From Nonomuraea turcica (GTDB taxonomy: Bacteria > Actinomycetota > Actinomycetes > Streptosporangiales > Streptosporangiaceae): a DNA stretch of 64,000 bases. This document shows, piece by piece, positions 1 to 9,383 of this stretch. The position numbers were made by a program, and so were the translations under genes. The notes under the pieces were generated by a model that ran no database searches, was not told the origin of the DNA, and saw nothing but the letters and a program-made list of their open reading frames with translations. Position 1 is the stretch's first letter. Each line of letters starts with the position of its first letter. Location: NCBI RefSeq assembly GCF_030718205.1, contig NZ_JAUZQF010000014.1:186001-250000 (forward strand). The letters are read 5' to 3'.

Positions 1-49
1 CCCGATCGGCCGATGCACCACCCGCGTGGCGGGCGTGTCCGTTGTGCAA

Positions 50-1681
<1,632 letters not shown>

Positions 1682-1722
1682 GCTTCCTCCTCGGGTTGCC
1701 AAACCGACCGATCCATCGTCCC

Positions 1723-1850
1723 TTGACTTGCTCCCCGGACTGACGACCAGGGATTCCCGTGCCGCTTACGCGGCAGCTCGCGGCGCGTCACCCACGCCGC
1801 GAGCTATGGTACGGGGTGCTTGACGCTTCACCGACCCGGGAGGGTCTCCA
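1723..1850 (-). ncRNA. Candidate TnpB omega-RNA (reRNA) and element right end
   Basis: On the minus strand the last codons and stop of tnpB sit inside two adjacent hairpins. One is a perfect 11-bp stem (1795-1805 with 1775-1785, 9-nt loop). The other is a 6-bp stem (1770-1775 with 1760-1765) whose loop holds the stop codon. About 30 nt further is a third weak stem and then the end GGGGAGCAAGTCAA, which resembles from memory the conserved right end of actinomycete IS1341-like elements. Known TnpB guide RNAs overlap the 3' end of tnpB and run through the right end into flanking DNA, so the predicted guide is the minus strand of about 1703-1722, immediately upstream of pgi. The 5' limit of the RNA is a guess. 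Confidence 0.5.
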
Positions 1851-3103
1851 CGCCCTGACACGACCAGCCCGGCCGCGTATCCTCTGGCTTTGATGTTCTT
1901 CGCCGCGTTCACATCAGCGTGCTCGACATGCCCGCAGGAGGTGCATCGAAAGTCCGCTTGACTCTCGCGGCTCTTCGCGTCCACCGTCCCGCAGAGCGGG
2001 TTCGAGCACGTCTGTGACGTGTACGCAGGATCCACGACCCGAATCGAGGTCCCGGTGTAGCGGGCCTTGGACCGCAACGCGGTCTCCAGCCCGTACCACC
2101 CCTTATCCAGAATCGACTTGTTCAATCCGGCTTTCGCCGCGCGCCCGTTGGGCAGGTACCCTCCCGGCTTTCCGGGGTCGGGCTTCGGCGCGACCGACGC
2201 CGTCATCGCCCGGACGTTCAGCTTCTCCAGCGTGACGATCGCGTTGTCGCGGGTGAGCCGATGCGCGGCCTGGGCATTGAAGTCCGCGCGCCGCCACCGC
2301 GCCCGCCGCATCAGATCACCCATCGCCCGCACCACCCGCCGACGCCGGTTCGAGCCCTTCTTCGACCGGGCCAGCTTGCGCTCCAGCCGCCTGTACCGGA
2401 TGGCCTCACCCGCCGACAGGAACCCCGTATCGCCCGGGCTGTCGCCGCCCTCAACCGGCGGCGCTGTCGAAGAAACGCCATCCTCACCGGCGTGCCGGCG
2501 GTCGAAGAACTCCCCCTCGCTGGTGACGGCGGCGGTGACCACCCCCCGGTCGACCCCCACATGCCGGCCGGGACGGGCGTGCTCGCCCACCTCGCCGAGG
2601 CCATCGTCGACGAGGAAGCTGATGAACCAATGCTTGCCATCGCGGGCCACGGTCGCCGACTTCACGCTCCCTCCCAAGGGGCGGGACAGGCGGAACCTCA
2701 CCCACCCGAACTTCGGCAGGAACACCCGCCCCCACTTACGACTGATCCGCTCGACCGGGATGTGTTTGGCCGTTGGGAACCGAAAAGACGGCCTCCACCT
2801 TGCCTTGCTCTTCCACCGCACCTTCCATGTGCCGTGCTGGCGGCAGGCGAGATCCAGATCCTTCAGCGTCTGCTGGATTACCTGCGCGGGAGCCTCCGCC
2901 AACCAGGCACAATCCGGGTCGCTCTTCGCCTCGGCGAGCTGGCGGCACTGCGCCTCATAGCCGATGAACGCACCACGGCGCCGATAGGCGCGACGCTGCT
3001 CCAAACCGGTGTTCCACACACTGCGGCAGATCCCGCCCAACCGCTCAGCGAACAGCCGCTGACCGAAATCGAACTCCAAGCGGTACCTCCGACCTGCCAA
3101 CAC
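1766..3103 (-). CDS. tnpB: IS200/IS605-family TnpB, RNA-guided nuclease type
   Basis: TnpB proteins are transposon-encoded, omega-RNA-guided DNA nucleases, ancestral to Cas12. This 445-residue product is full length. It has an N-terminal helical and WED-like part, a RuvC-like nuclease with Asp in GVDRGV (about 185), Glu in TLEKLNVRAM (about 293) and the last Asp in EHADVNAAKN (about 397), and a zinc ribbon with four cysteines (TCSNPLC about 366/371, RCTSCGH about 387/390) between the last two acidic residues. All catalytic residues are present. The longer frame to 3157 lacks a ribosome site; the GTG at 3103 has GGGGAGG upstream and starts at the usual LAGRRYRLEF. No tnpA partner is present, so the element can probably move only if TnpA acts in trans. 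Confidence 0.9.
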   Translation of the reverse strand: MLAGRRYRLEFDFGQRLFAERLGGICRSVWNTGLEQRRAYRRRGAFIGYEAQCRQLAEAKSDPDCAWLAEAPAQVIQQTLKDLDLACRQHGTWKVRWKSKARWRPSFRFPTAKHIPVERISRKWGRVFLPKFGWVRFRLSRPLGGSVKSATVARDGKHWFISFLVDDGLGEVGEHARPGRHVGVDRGVVTAAVTSEGEFFDRRHAGEDGVSSTAPPVEGGDSPGDTGFLSAGEAIRYRRLERKLARSKKGSNRRRRVVRAMGDLMRRARWRRADFNAQAAHRLTRDNAIVTLEKLNVRAMTASVAPKPDPGKPGGYLPNGRAAKAGLNKSILDKGWYGLETALRSKARYTGTSIRVVDPAYTSQTCSNPLCGTVDAKSRESQADFRCTSCGHVEHADVNAAKNIKARGYAAGLVVSGRGDPPGSVKRQAPRTIARGVGDAPRAAA

Positions 3104-3249
3104 CAGCGCAACACCTCCCCCACCAGCCACTCTCGCCCCAAAACTCGAACACATCATCCCGTCCGCGTGCCAGCAGACGAAATATCCATACGGTAAGCAA
3201 GTGGTTACCCACCATGCATGCCCCGCCTGGTCAAAATGATTGTTTCCAA

Positions 3250-3850
3250 GCGGTTCGGTGGTCGCAGGCGGTCAGAGTTGGCAGACGGGCTGGCCCTTTC
3301 GATCCGGATGAAGTCGCCGTCGAGCAGCCGTAGCGGTCCGGCGACGAGCGACAGGCGCATCGCCAGCGTGTAGCAAGTCAGGCGCTGCGAGTTCGCCGTG
3401 GACGAGCCCGTACTCCGAGCGCGGGCGCACCGTGTCGGCCAGCCCGCGAACCATGTCCTCCAGGCGGTCGCGGGCGTCCGCGATCCGCGTGTCGCGCGAG
3501 GCGGCTTCGTCGAGGTCCTCGAAGGGCACGGTCGAGGACGACCTGCTCACACGAGTGGCCATGGGAGATGCTGCCGTTGTCGATCAGGGCGGCTTTGCCG
3601 AATCCTGGTCCTGGTGCCGCTGCATCGCGCCGAGCGCGTCAGCAAGCCGTGACAGAAGCACCTTCACACCGTGCGGGTCCTGTTGGAGCAGCACCTCCAG
3701 CGTTGCCCCGGGCACATCCTCAACCACTGCGATGTCCGCCGGGTAGTGGCTCTTGCTCTGGTCAGCCAGATGGATGCGCGGGGTGCGGATCCCAAGGGCG
3801 TCCAGGCGCCTGCGAGCGGCCTCGAAAAGGTCGGTGCCCTGAGGCGTGCG
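3250..3850 (-). pseudogene. Aminoglycoside phosphotransferase-family remnant
   Basis: No intact reading frame, but successive minus-strand frames give one co-linear protein. First comes GTDLFEAARRRLDALGIRTP to about 3600, then a frame with DNGSISHGHSCEQVVLDRAL, then a frame with RDRLEDMVRGLADTVR and EYGLVHGEL (3562 to about 3380), and finally a frame with TLAMRLSLVAGPLRLLDGDF near 3350-3290. The VHGEL block matches the Brenner-type HGD catalytic loop of APH/choline-kinase-like enzymes, with Asp changed to Glu. At least three frameshifts and a missing middle show it is dead. It is part of the debris beside tnpB. Confidence 0.55.
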
Positions 3851-3929
3851 AGAGCGACGTGCGCGCCTGGGTCGAGCCCGCCCCTCAGCCCGGCTTTGTG
3901 GGCACGCTCATCGTAGAGGCCCACGCGTA

Positions 3930-4027
3930 GATAGCAGGTCGCGGTTGTCCGGAAGGGCCAGTTCCAGCCCCGGCGTCGTCACACGCAGCGAGAACAGCGG
4001 CCAGAGGTCGGCGAGGTCACGACTCAC
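3930..4027 (-). pseudogene. GNAT acetyltransferase N-terminal fragment
   Basis: A minus-strand frame opens with GTG and reads SRDLADLWPLFSLRVTTPGL followed by ELALPDNRDLL. This matches the first beta strand of RimJ/GNAT-type acetyltransferases from actinomycetes as remembered. Homology stops after about 30 residues and the rest of the domain is gone. It lies next to the APH remnant and an integrase fragment in a stretch with no working gene. Confidence 0.45.
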
Positions 4028-4095
4028 GCGCAGCGGTTCGCTCTCCTTGGCGAGGTCCTCATCGACCAGGCCGGCCCGCTCGCATTCGAGTCGCC

Positions 4096-4290
4096 GCGAC
4101 TTGCTTCTCCTCTACGCCCAGCTGGTCAGCCGCCTGGTCCGCCTCACCCTCGCCGACGTCATCCGAGATGGTGAGCAGGTGCTCATCCGGATCGGAACCC
4201 CGCCCTCGCCCGTTCCCGACCCGTTCGCCACCGTGCTGCTCGACTACGTCGCCAGCCGGCCGAACATGTGCACCGCCACCAACCACCGCC
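4096..4290 (+). pseudogene. Site-specific integrase fragment
   Basis: The plus strand encodes LLLLYAQLVSRLVRLTLADV, then VLIRIGTPPSPVPDPFATVL and VASRPNMCTATN. This closely resembles the middle of a large actinomycete tyrosine-recombinase-like protein. Both ends are missing: the catalytic R-H-R-Y residues are not encoded, and the frame before and after is unrelated. It is a decayed piece of a mobile element rather than a gene. Confidence 0.5.
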
Positions 4291-4435
4291 GAGACCGGAA
4301 TCACCTACAGCCGCCACGCCCTCGGCAACCACACATAGTCACCACTACCCAGGCCAGCCCGCCGAACTGACGACAGTTGAATCGGCGAGCTCACCAGTCC
4401 GGGCGCCATCCACGGATAGCCCGGGCGCCGGGGAT

Positions 4436-4480
4436 TCCCGCCAGCCGGTAGCCAGGATGGCCGCTAGCCGGGCAGACCAC
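4436..4480 (+). promoter_or_regulatory. Recurring module-upstream motif, site 1
   Basis: This stretch contains CCAGCCGGTAGCCAGGATGG followed by CCGCTAGCCGGGCAG. On the opposite strand it aligns with the inverted repeat upstream of the receiver gene at 26279-26340, sharing GGCTAGC and GCTACCGGCTGGC. Related sites lie before the two protease genes at 16.66 and 30.25 kb. Here it lies upstream of the shortened dehydrogenase-like gene and the phosphatase. A shared operator or a remnant of the duplication are both possible. Confidence 0.35.
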
Positions 4481-4610
4481 GGAAGACGGCAGGCACATGC
4501 TGGACGAAAAGCCTCTGGTAATCGCCGCCTTTGCAGTCCCGGGGCCGGTCTTGCCGCGGGCAGGACGCACCACCGGCCGTGAACGCGGCCCTCCAGGAGA
4601 GGACGTCACG

Positions 4611-5150
4611 ATGACGGCAACCAGCATGCCGACGCTCGGCTTCGTCGGCCTCGGCCACATGGGCGGCGCGATGGCCGGCCGTCTCCTCGTAGCCGGACAT
4701 CGCATGCACGGGACGAGCCGGACGCGCAGCCGCGCGGACCATCTCGTGTCCGCGGGCCTGTGCTGGCACGATACGCCGCGCCAGGTCGCCGAGGCCGCGG
4801 ATGTCGTCTTGACCTCCATTCCCGATGACGACGCCCTGAAGGCGGTGGCCTCGGGGCGGGACGGCGTTCTGTCCGGCCTCGCCGCGGGAGCGATCTGGGT
4901 CGAGATGAGCACTGTGAGCCCGCAAGCCAGTCGCGACCTGGCCGTACACGTGGGGGCGCGCGGCGCGCGCATGCTCGACGCGCCCGTGTCGGGAAGCGTT
5001 CCGCAGGCGCGCGCCGGAACCCTGACGATCATGGTCGGCGGCGACAAGGCCGCCGTCTTCGAGGTCCTCGAGCACCTGACACCACGACTGCCGACAGCGC
5101 ACAGCGCCACACCGGTGGGCAACCGTACCCGCAGAAAGGCGACGTCATGA
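4611..5150 (+). CDS. HIBADH-like NAD-binding protein with internal deletion (module copy 1)
   Basis: The 179-residue product begins like 3-hydroxyisobutyrate/6-phosphogluconate-type dehydrogenases: Rossmann GFVGLGHMGGAMAG, then the substrate-loop block DAPVSGSVPQARAGTL. It then jumps from VGGD straight to KAAVFEVLEHLTPR, which is the extreme C-terminus of the family. Compared with the full copy at 14722-15627, about 136 codons are missing in frame, including the catalytic-lysine block (TLKLAINI in the full copy) and the dimerisation helices, so it should be catalytically dead. The ATG overlaps the stop of a residual PrsW tail (PAVNAALQERTSR, 4573-4614), as in the other copies. Its stop overlaps the phosphatase start (ATGA at 5147). 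The product may be unstable, or the frame may mainly serve translational coupling. Confidence 0.75.
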   Translation: MTATSMPTLGFVGLGHMGGAMAGRLLVAGHRMHGTSRTRSRADHLVSAGLCWHDTPRQVAEAADVVLTSIPDDDALKAVASGRDGVLSGLAAGAIWVEMSTVSPQASRDLAVHVGARGARMLDAPVSGSVPQARAGTLTIMVGGDKAAVFEVLEHLTPRLPTAHSATPVGNRTRRKATS

Positions 5151-6886
5151 GACGCATCTCCAGAGCACATGAGCCGGCCGCGCCGCACACCGCACCCGAA
5201 GAACGCCCGATCTCGGAAACCGCGCCGGACCCCTCCCGCATCCAGGAGCTCACCGCGGCGCTGGGAAACGCGCTGACCGTCCAGGACGTCGTGGAAGCGG
5301 TCGCAAACCACGTCCTGCCGCCGTTCGGCGCCACCGGATTGAACATCTTCCACCTCGAAAGCGACCACCTCCGAGTGGTGGGAGGTGCCGGATACTCGCG
5401 AGAGTTCACGGAGACCGTCGAGCACATGCCAGTGAGCGACCATTTCCCGAGCGCCGACGTCATCCGCGCCCGAGTCCCGATGTTCATCGCCTCGGCCAAG
5501 GAGTTCGTCCATCTGTACCCGCACCTTGCCCACATGCCGGTGCGGGGAGGAAAGAACGCCTGGGTCTTCCTTCCGCTGATCGCCTCCGGGCACGCCATGG
5601 GCAGCTGCGTAATCTCCTTCGACCGGGCACGTCTGTTCACCGCCGAGGAGCGCAACCTCTTCGCCACGATCAGCGGGTTGGTCGCCCAGGCCCTGGAACG
5701 AGCCCGGCTCTACGACACCGAGCGCACCCGCGCCCAGCAACTGCAGCGCGCGCTGCTGCCTGCAGCCCTCCCCTCCTCACCCGCCGTCTCCACTGCGGCC
5801 CGCTACCTGCCCGCCCGTGAGGACATAGAAGTCGGCGGCGACTGGTACGACGTCATACGGCTGTCCGGCCAGCGGGTCGCCCTGGTGATCGGCGACGTCA
5901 TGGGACACGGCGTGTGCCAGGCGGCCATCATGGGCCGCCTGAGTACGGCCGTAGACGCTCTAGCCAACCTCGAATTGCCTCCCGACGAGTTGCTCACCCA
6001 CCTCAACGACCTGGTGCGCAGGTTCGGCGACGAGTTCTACGCCACCTGCCTGTGCATGATCTACGACCCCACGACGCGCGAGTGCGTGTACGCCAGCGCA
6101 GGGCATCCCCCGCCTGTGGTCGTCCACCCCGGAGGCGCCGTCACCTTCCCCGACAGCGATCCCGATCCGCCGCTGGGCGCCGCAACGCCGCCCTTCGACA
6201 CCGTCCAGATGAATCTGCCCGAGGGCAGCCTGCTGGTGCTGTACACCGACGGCCTGGTCGAGTCGGCCACCCTGGACATCGACCAGGGCATGGCCGCCCT
6301 CGTCCGGACCCTCACCGCCGCCCTGGTGCAGGAGCCGGACCGCCCCGCGCCCCAGGGCGCGCGCCCGGACGATCCGCAGGCGGACGATCGCGGCGAGCAG
6401 GACCGCCTCGAACACCTGTGCGACGCCCTCACCGCCGCCCTGCTGCCCATTCCGCAGCGCACTGCCGACGACACCGCCCTGCTGATCGCCCGCACCCACG
6501 CGCTGCCGACCGACGACGTGGCGTCCTGGCCGCTGCCCAAGGACGCCAGAGCCGCCGGGCAGGCGCGCAAGCACGTCCGCACGCAGCTGGCCTCGTGGGG
6601 GCTGGAGGAGCTGACGCCCACCACCGAGCTACTGGTCAGCGAGCTGGTCGGCAACGTCGTGCGGCACTCCAAGGGCCCCATCCGGCTGCGCCTGCTGCGC
6701 GGCGACGTACTCACCTGCGAGGTCTTCGACGGCAGCATCAGCACGCCGCGCATCCGCCGGGCGGCCGAAACCGATGAGGGAGGGCGCGGCATGTACCTGG
6801 TGGCCGCCCTGTCGCAGCGCTGGGGCACCCGCTCCACCGCCACCGGCCAGGCCATCTGGACCGAGCAATCCCTGCACTGCCCCTGA
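5147..6886 (+). CDS. GAF-PP2C (SpoIIE/RsbU-type) phosphatase with HATPase anti-sigma-like domain
   Basis: A 579-residue cytoplasmic signalling protein. Residues about 40-185 form a GAF sensor; about 210-430 a PP2C/SpoIIE phosphatase with the metal-binding blocks GGDWYDV, VIGDVMGHG, YASAGHPPPVVV and LYTDGLVE; about 465-575 a HATPase_c domain of the RsbW/anti-sigma type (ELVGNVVRHS for the N box, DEGGRGMYLV for the G box). Such proteins dephosphorylate anti-anti-sigma factors and may also bind or phosphorylate them, thereby steering sigma-factor or partner-switch pathways. No cognate sigma or STAS protein is adjacent. The start overlaps the preceding shortened dehydrogenase-like gene by four bases, implying coupled translation. 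A poorly conserved Pro/Asp-rich insert at about 400-420 interrupts the PP2C tail. Confidence 0.88.
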   Translation: MRRISRAHEPAAPHTAPEERPISETAPDPSRIQELTAALGNALTVQDVVEAVANHVLPPFGATGLNIFHLESDHLRVVGGAGYSREFTETVEHMPVSDHFPSADVIRARVPMFIASAKEFVHLYPHLAHMPVRGGKNAWVFLPLIASGHAMGSCVISFDRARLFTAEERNLFATISGLVAQALERARLYDTERTRAQQLQRALLPAALPSSPAVSTAARYLPAREDIEVGGDWYDVIRLSGQRVALVIGDVMGHGVCQAAIMGRLSTAVDALANLELPPDELLTHLNDLVRRFGDEFYATCLCMIYDPTTRECVYASAGHPPPVVVHPGGAVTFPDSDPDPPLGAATPPFDTVQMNLPEGSLLVLYTDGLVESATLDIDQGMAALVRTLTAALVQEPDRPAPQGARPDDPQADDRGEQDRLEHLCDALTAALLPIPQRTADDTALLIARTHALPTDDVASWPLPKDARAAGQARKHVRTQLASWGLEELTPTTELLVSELVGNVVRHSKGPIRLRLLRGDVLTCEVFDGSISTPRIRRAAETDEGGRGMYLVAALSQRWGTRSTATGQAIWTEQSLHCP

Positions 6887-7138
6887 GCCTGCATGCTCAG
6901 CCACCGGAGGGTCGAGACTGATACCTGTGCTGGGCGCTGGCCAACCCTGGTGGCGAGCGTGGCTCTGATCCTGGCTAGGGCGCCATGCGGCCTTGACGAT
7001 CAGCCTGCTCCACCTGCCTCGGCCCGGGCGCGCGGGGCCTGGACGGCGTCGCCCCAGGCGACGGAGCGCGATGGCACAGATGATAGGGCGTTATCTGTGG
7101 CAGGCGTCATCTCCTCCTGCGGCACATCGCCGACAGGC

Positions 7139-7885
7139 TCAGGCCGAGGATCGTGGCGTCCCCAGATGACGCGCATGCTCCACGTCGAGCCCCAGTGATC
7201 TGAGCAGGTCCAGCAGTTCGGCGTGGTAGAGCTTGGCGGGATCGCCAGTCTGCGTGCCGAGATGGCCGTAGACCTCCAGGGAGATCAAGCCGTGCATGCG
7301 GCCCCACATGCGCAGCGCGAGGGCGACGGCGGCCGGGGGCAGGCCGGGGAAATGCTCGCGGACGGTGTCGGCCAGGCCGGGTGAGAAGTCCAACCACTGG
7401 TGGTCGGTGGATGCCTGGGTGGCTTTCGCGTACGGCCAGGCGGCGGCGGCCAGTTCGGTGAGTCCCAGGCAGGCGCGTTTGGCGGCCTCGGGGGCCGGAC
7501 CCCCGTCCGGCGCGTGGTAGCCGGCGACCGGATCGCCGTAGATCAGCCGGAAGCCTTCGGGGTTGGCCAGCGACCAGGCGCGCACCGCCTGCCCCCAGGC
7601 CAGGATGCGGCCGGCGATGTCGTCGGAGGCGACGGCGTCGCGGGCGATCTCTACCTGGTCCAGCAGTGAGGTGTAGATGTCGTTGATCAAGGTGGTGATC
7701 AACGCGTCACGGGTCTCGAAGTAGCTGTAGATGGCGCTGCCGCTCATGCCCATCTCGCGACCGATCGCCCGCAGTGAAACCGCGTCAGGGCCGCCCTCGC
7801 TCAGGTGCTTGAGCGCGATGGCCTTGATCTCCGCGGTGGTCTGCGCCCGCAACCGTGCCCGTCGGCCCACTGTCTGCTCTTGCAC
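7139..7885 (-). CDS. TetR/AcrR-family regulator
   Basis: A 248-residue one-component repressor. The N-terminal helix-turn-helix spans about 14-62 (AIALKHLSEGG then LRAIGREMGMSGSAIYSYFE). The C-terminal ligand domain (about 90-200) contains WRMHGLI-type features typical of the WHG/TetR_C_33 group. It is transcribed away from an alcohol-dehydrogenase-like gene with about 100 bp between them, and that gap holds a 31-bp palindrome (7913-7943). The standard expectation is that it represses itself and the divergent oxidoreductase/SnoaL/SGNH cluster and is released by a small hydrophobic ligand. The ligand cannot be told from sequence. Confidence 0.88.
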   Translation of the reverse strand: MQEQTVGRRARLRAQTTAEIKAIALKHLSEGGPDAVSLRAIGREMGMSGSAIYSYFETRDALITTLINDIYTSLLDQVEIARDAVASDDIAGRILAWGQAVRAWSLANPEGFRLIYGDPVAGYHAPDGGPAPEAAKRACLGLTELAAAAWPYAKATQASTDHQWLDFSPGLADTVREHFPGLPPAAVALALRMWGRMHGLISLEVYGHLGTQTGDPAKLYHAELLDLLRSLGLDVEHARHLGTPRSSA

Positions 7886-7912
7886 GCTTGACAGCTTACA
7901 CCGCTACGTTAG

Positions 7913-7943
7913 AGTACGGCGCACAAAGTTTGAACGCCGTTCT
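7913..7943. promoter_or_regulatory. TetR operator candidate, 31-bp palindrome
   Basis: The sequence reads AG-T-ACGGCG-CA-CAAA-G-TTTG-AA-CGCCGT-T-CT, a nearly perfect dyad centred at 7928 with 12 matching positions per arm. It sits in the divergent gap between the TetR gene (start 7885) and the oxidoreductase gene (start 7989), where an autoregulated operator is expected. Confidence 0.65.
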
Positions 7944-7988
7944 GGTTTCGAGCGGCGCACACTCCGATGACAGAGGGAATGGTTCGTG

Positions 7989-8987
7989 ATGAAAGCCAGG
8001 ACGGTCCTGTTCGACGAGCTCGGCGGTCCCGAGGTGCTCTACCTCGCGGACGTGGAGATCGGTGAGCCCGGCCCCGGCGAGGTGCGGGTCCGCATCGACG
8101 CGTTCGGCCTCAACCGGGGCGAGGTGTTCCTGCGCACCGGCCGGTACTACTACGACGCGGTACTGCCCGGCTCTCGCCTGGGCACCGAGGCCGCCGGCGT
8201 CGTGGAAGCCGTCGGACCGGGCGTGACCGACATCTGCGCCGGCGACGCGGTCAGCATCGTGGCCAAGCCCAACGACGACGGGATGTCCATCCACGGCATC
8301 TACGCCGACCGGGCCATCGTGGCGACCAAGCGGCTCATCCGCCGCCCGGAGCGCATGGACGCCGTGACCGGCGCGGCCATCTGGCTGCCCGCATTCACCT
8401 CCTACGGCGCACTGGTCGAGGTCGGCAGGCTGCAGCCCGGCGATGACGTGGTCGTCACGGCCGCCTCCAGCAGCGTCGGCCTGGCCGCCATCCAGATCGC
8501 CGCCCACCTGGGCGCCACGCCCATCGCGGTGACCAGGACCGGCGCCAAGACCGACGGGCTGCTGGCCGCGGGCGCCGCCCACGTGATCGCCGCCGACGAC
8601 GGCGCCATGGTGAAGCAGGTGCACGCCCTCACCGGCGAGCGCGGCGCCCGGCTGATCTACGACGGCGTCGCCGGTCCCGGCCTGCCCGCCCTGGCGCAGG
8701 CCGTGGCCCCTGACGGCATGCTGATCGTCTACGGCTCACTGGACGGGCGGCCCACCCCGCTGCCGATGTGGTGGCCGATCAACGTCTACGGCTACGCCAT
8801 CTTCCACCTGTTCGCCGATGAGGAGCGGATTCGCAGGGCCGAGACCTTCATCACCGACGGTCTGCGCGCCGGAGCGCTCGCCCCGGTCATCGACCGCACC
8901 TTCGACCTGGCCGACATCGTCGAAGCCCACCGCTACATGGAGTCCAACACCCAGGTCGGCAAGATCGTCGTCACCGTCCAGCACTGA
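7989..8987 (+). CDS. MDR-family alcohol dehydrogenase / quinone oxidoreductase-like
   Basis: A 332-residue medium-chain dehydrogenase/reductase. The N-terminal GroES-like half carries GEPGPGEVRVRIDAFGLNRG. The C-terminal Rossmann half carries VVVTAASSSVGLAAIQIA, a modified AxxGxxG-type NADPH motif, and GARLIYDGVAGPGL. The zinc-binding cysteines and GHE motif of true alcohol dehydrogenases are absent, so an NADPH:quinone or enone reductase-like role is likelier. The ribosome site GAGGGA fits either the ATG at 7989 or a GTG one codon earlier. It is the first gene of a TetR-controlled operon with the SnoaL-like and SGNH genes. Confidence 0.85.
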   Translation: MKARTVLFDELGGPEVLYLADVEIGEPGPGEVRVRIDAFGLNRGEVFLRTGRYYYDAVLPGSRLGTEAAGVVEAVGPGVTDICAGDAVSIVAKPNDDGMSIHGIYADRAIVATKRLIRRPERMDAVTGAAIWLPAFTSYGALVEVGRLQPGDDVVVTAASSSVGLAAIQIAAHLGATPIAVTRTGAKTDGLLAAGAAHVIAADDGAMVKQVHALTGERGARLIYDGVAGPGLPALAQAVAPDGMLIVYGSLDGRPTPLPMWWPINVYGYAIFHLFADEERIRRAETFITDGLRAGALAPVIDRTFDLADIVEAHRYMESNTQVGKIVVTVQH

Positions 8988-9000
8988 CCAGGAGAAACTC

Positions 9001-9363
9001 ATGAACCACGCCGATCTCATCCACCGGTTCATCGACGCCATCAACGACACCGACGCCGCCGGGCGGCGCGCCACCATCGAGGAGATTCTCACCCCCGACT
9101 GCACCTACACCGACCCGGAGATCGCCGTCGAAGGACACGACGCGCTGGATGCGGCGTTCGCCGCCCTGCAGCAGCGGATTCCGCCCGGTTCCCGTTTCAG
9201 CCTGACCGCCCCGGTCGACGCGCACCACCACCAGGCCCGCTTCTTCTGGCGGTTCGGCGATCCCGAAGCCGGCACCCCCGCCGCGACCGGCTCCGACGTC
9301 GCCGTCTTCGCCGACGGGCGCATCCGCCACCTCTACGCCTTCTTCGACGCCGCCAACACCTGA
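9001..9363 (+). CDS. SnoaL-like / NTF2-fold protein
   Basis: A 120-residue single-domain protein with the alpha+beta cone pattern of the SnoaL/NTF2 superfamily: N-terminal helices (LIHRFIDAIN), a TYTDPEIAVEGHDALDAAF segment lining the pocket, and C-terminal strands ending VFADGRIRHLYAFFD. Members act as small isomerases, cyclases or ligand binders; the substrate cannot be inferred. It starts 13 bp after the oxidoreductase stop behind AGGAGA, so it is almost certainly co-transcribed with it. Confidence 0.82.
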   Translation: MNHADLIHRFIDAINDTDAAGRRATIEEILTPDCTYTDPEIAVEGHDALDAAFAALQQRIPPGSRFSLTAPVDAHHHQARFFWRFGDPEAGTPAATGSDVAVFADGRIRHLYAFFDAANT

Positions 9364-9383
9364 CCCATCACCCGGGGAGAACC

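Noticed and set aside
3190..3240. Left end of the tnpB element at a GTGG-TTAC-CCAC hairpin
   Set aside because: The TTAC loop is suggestive, but without an uninterrupted site or a known relative the boundary cannot be fixed.
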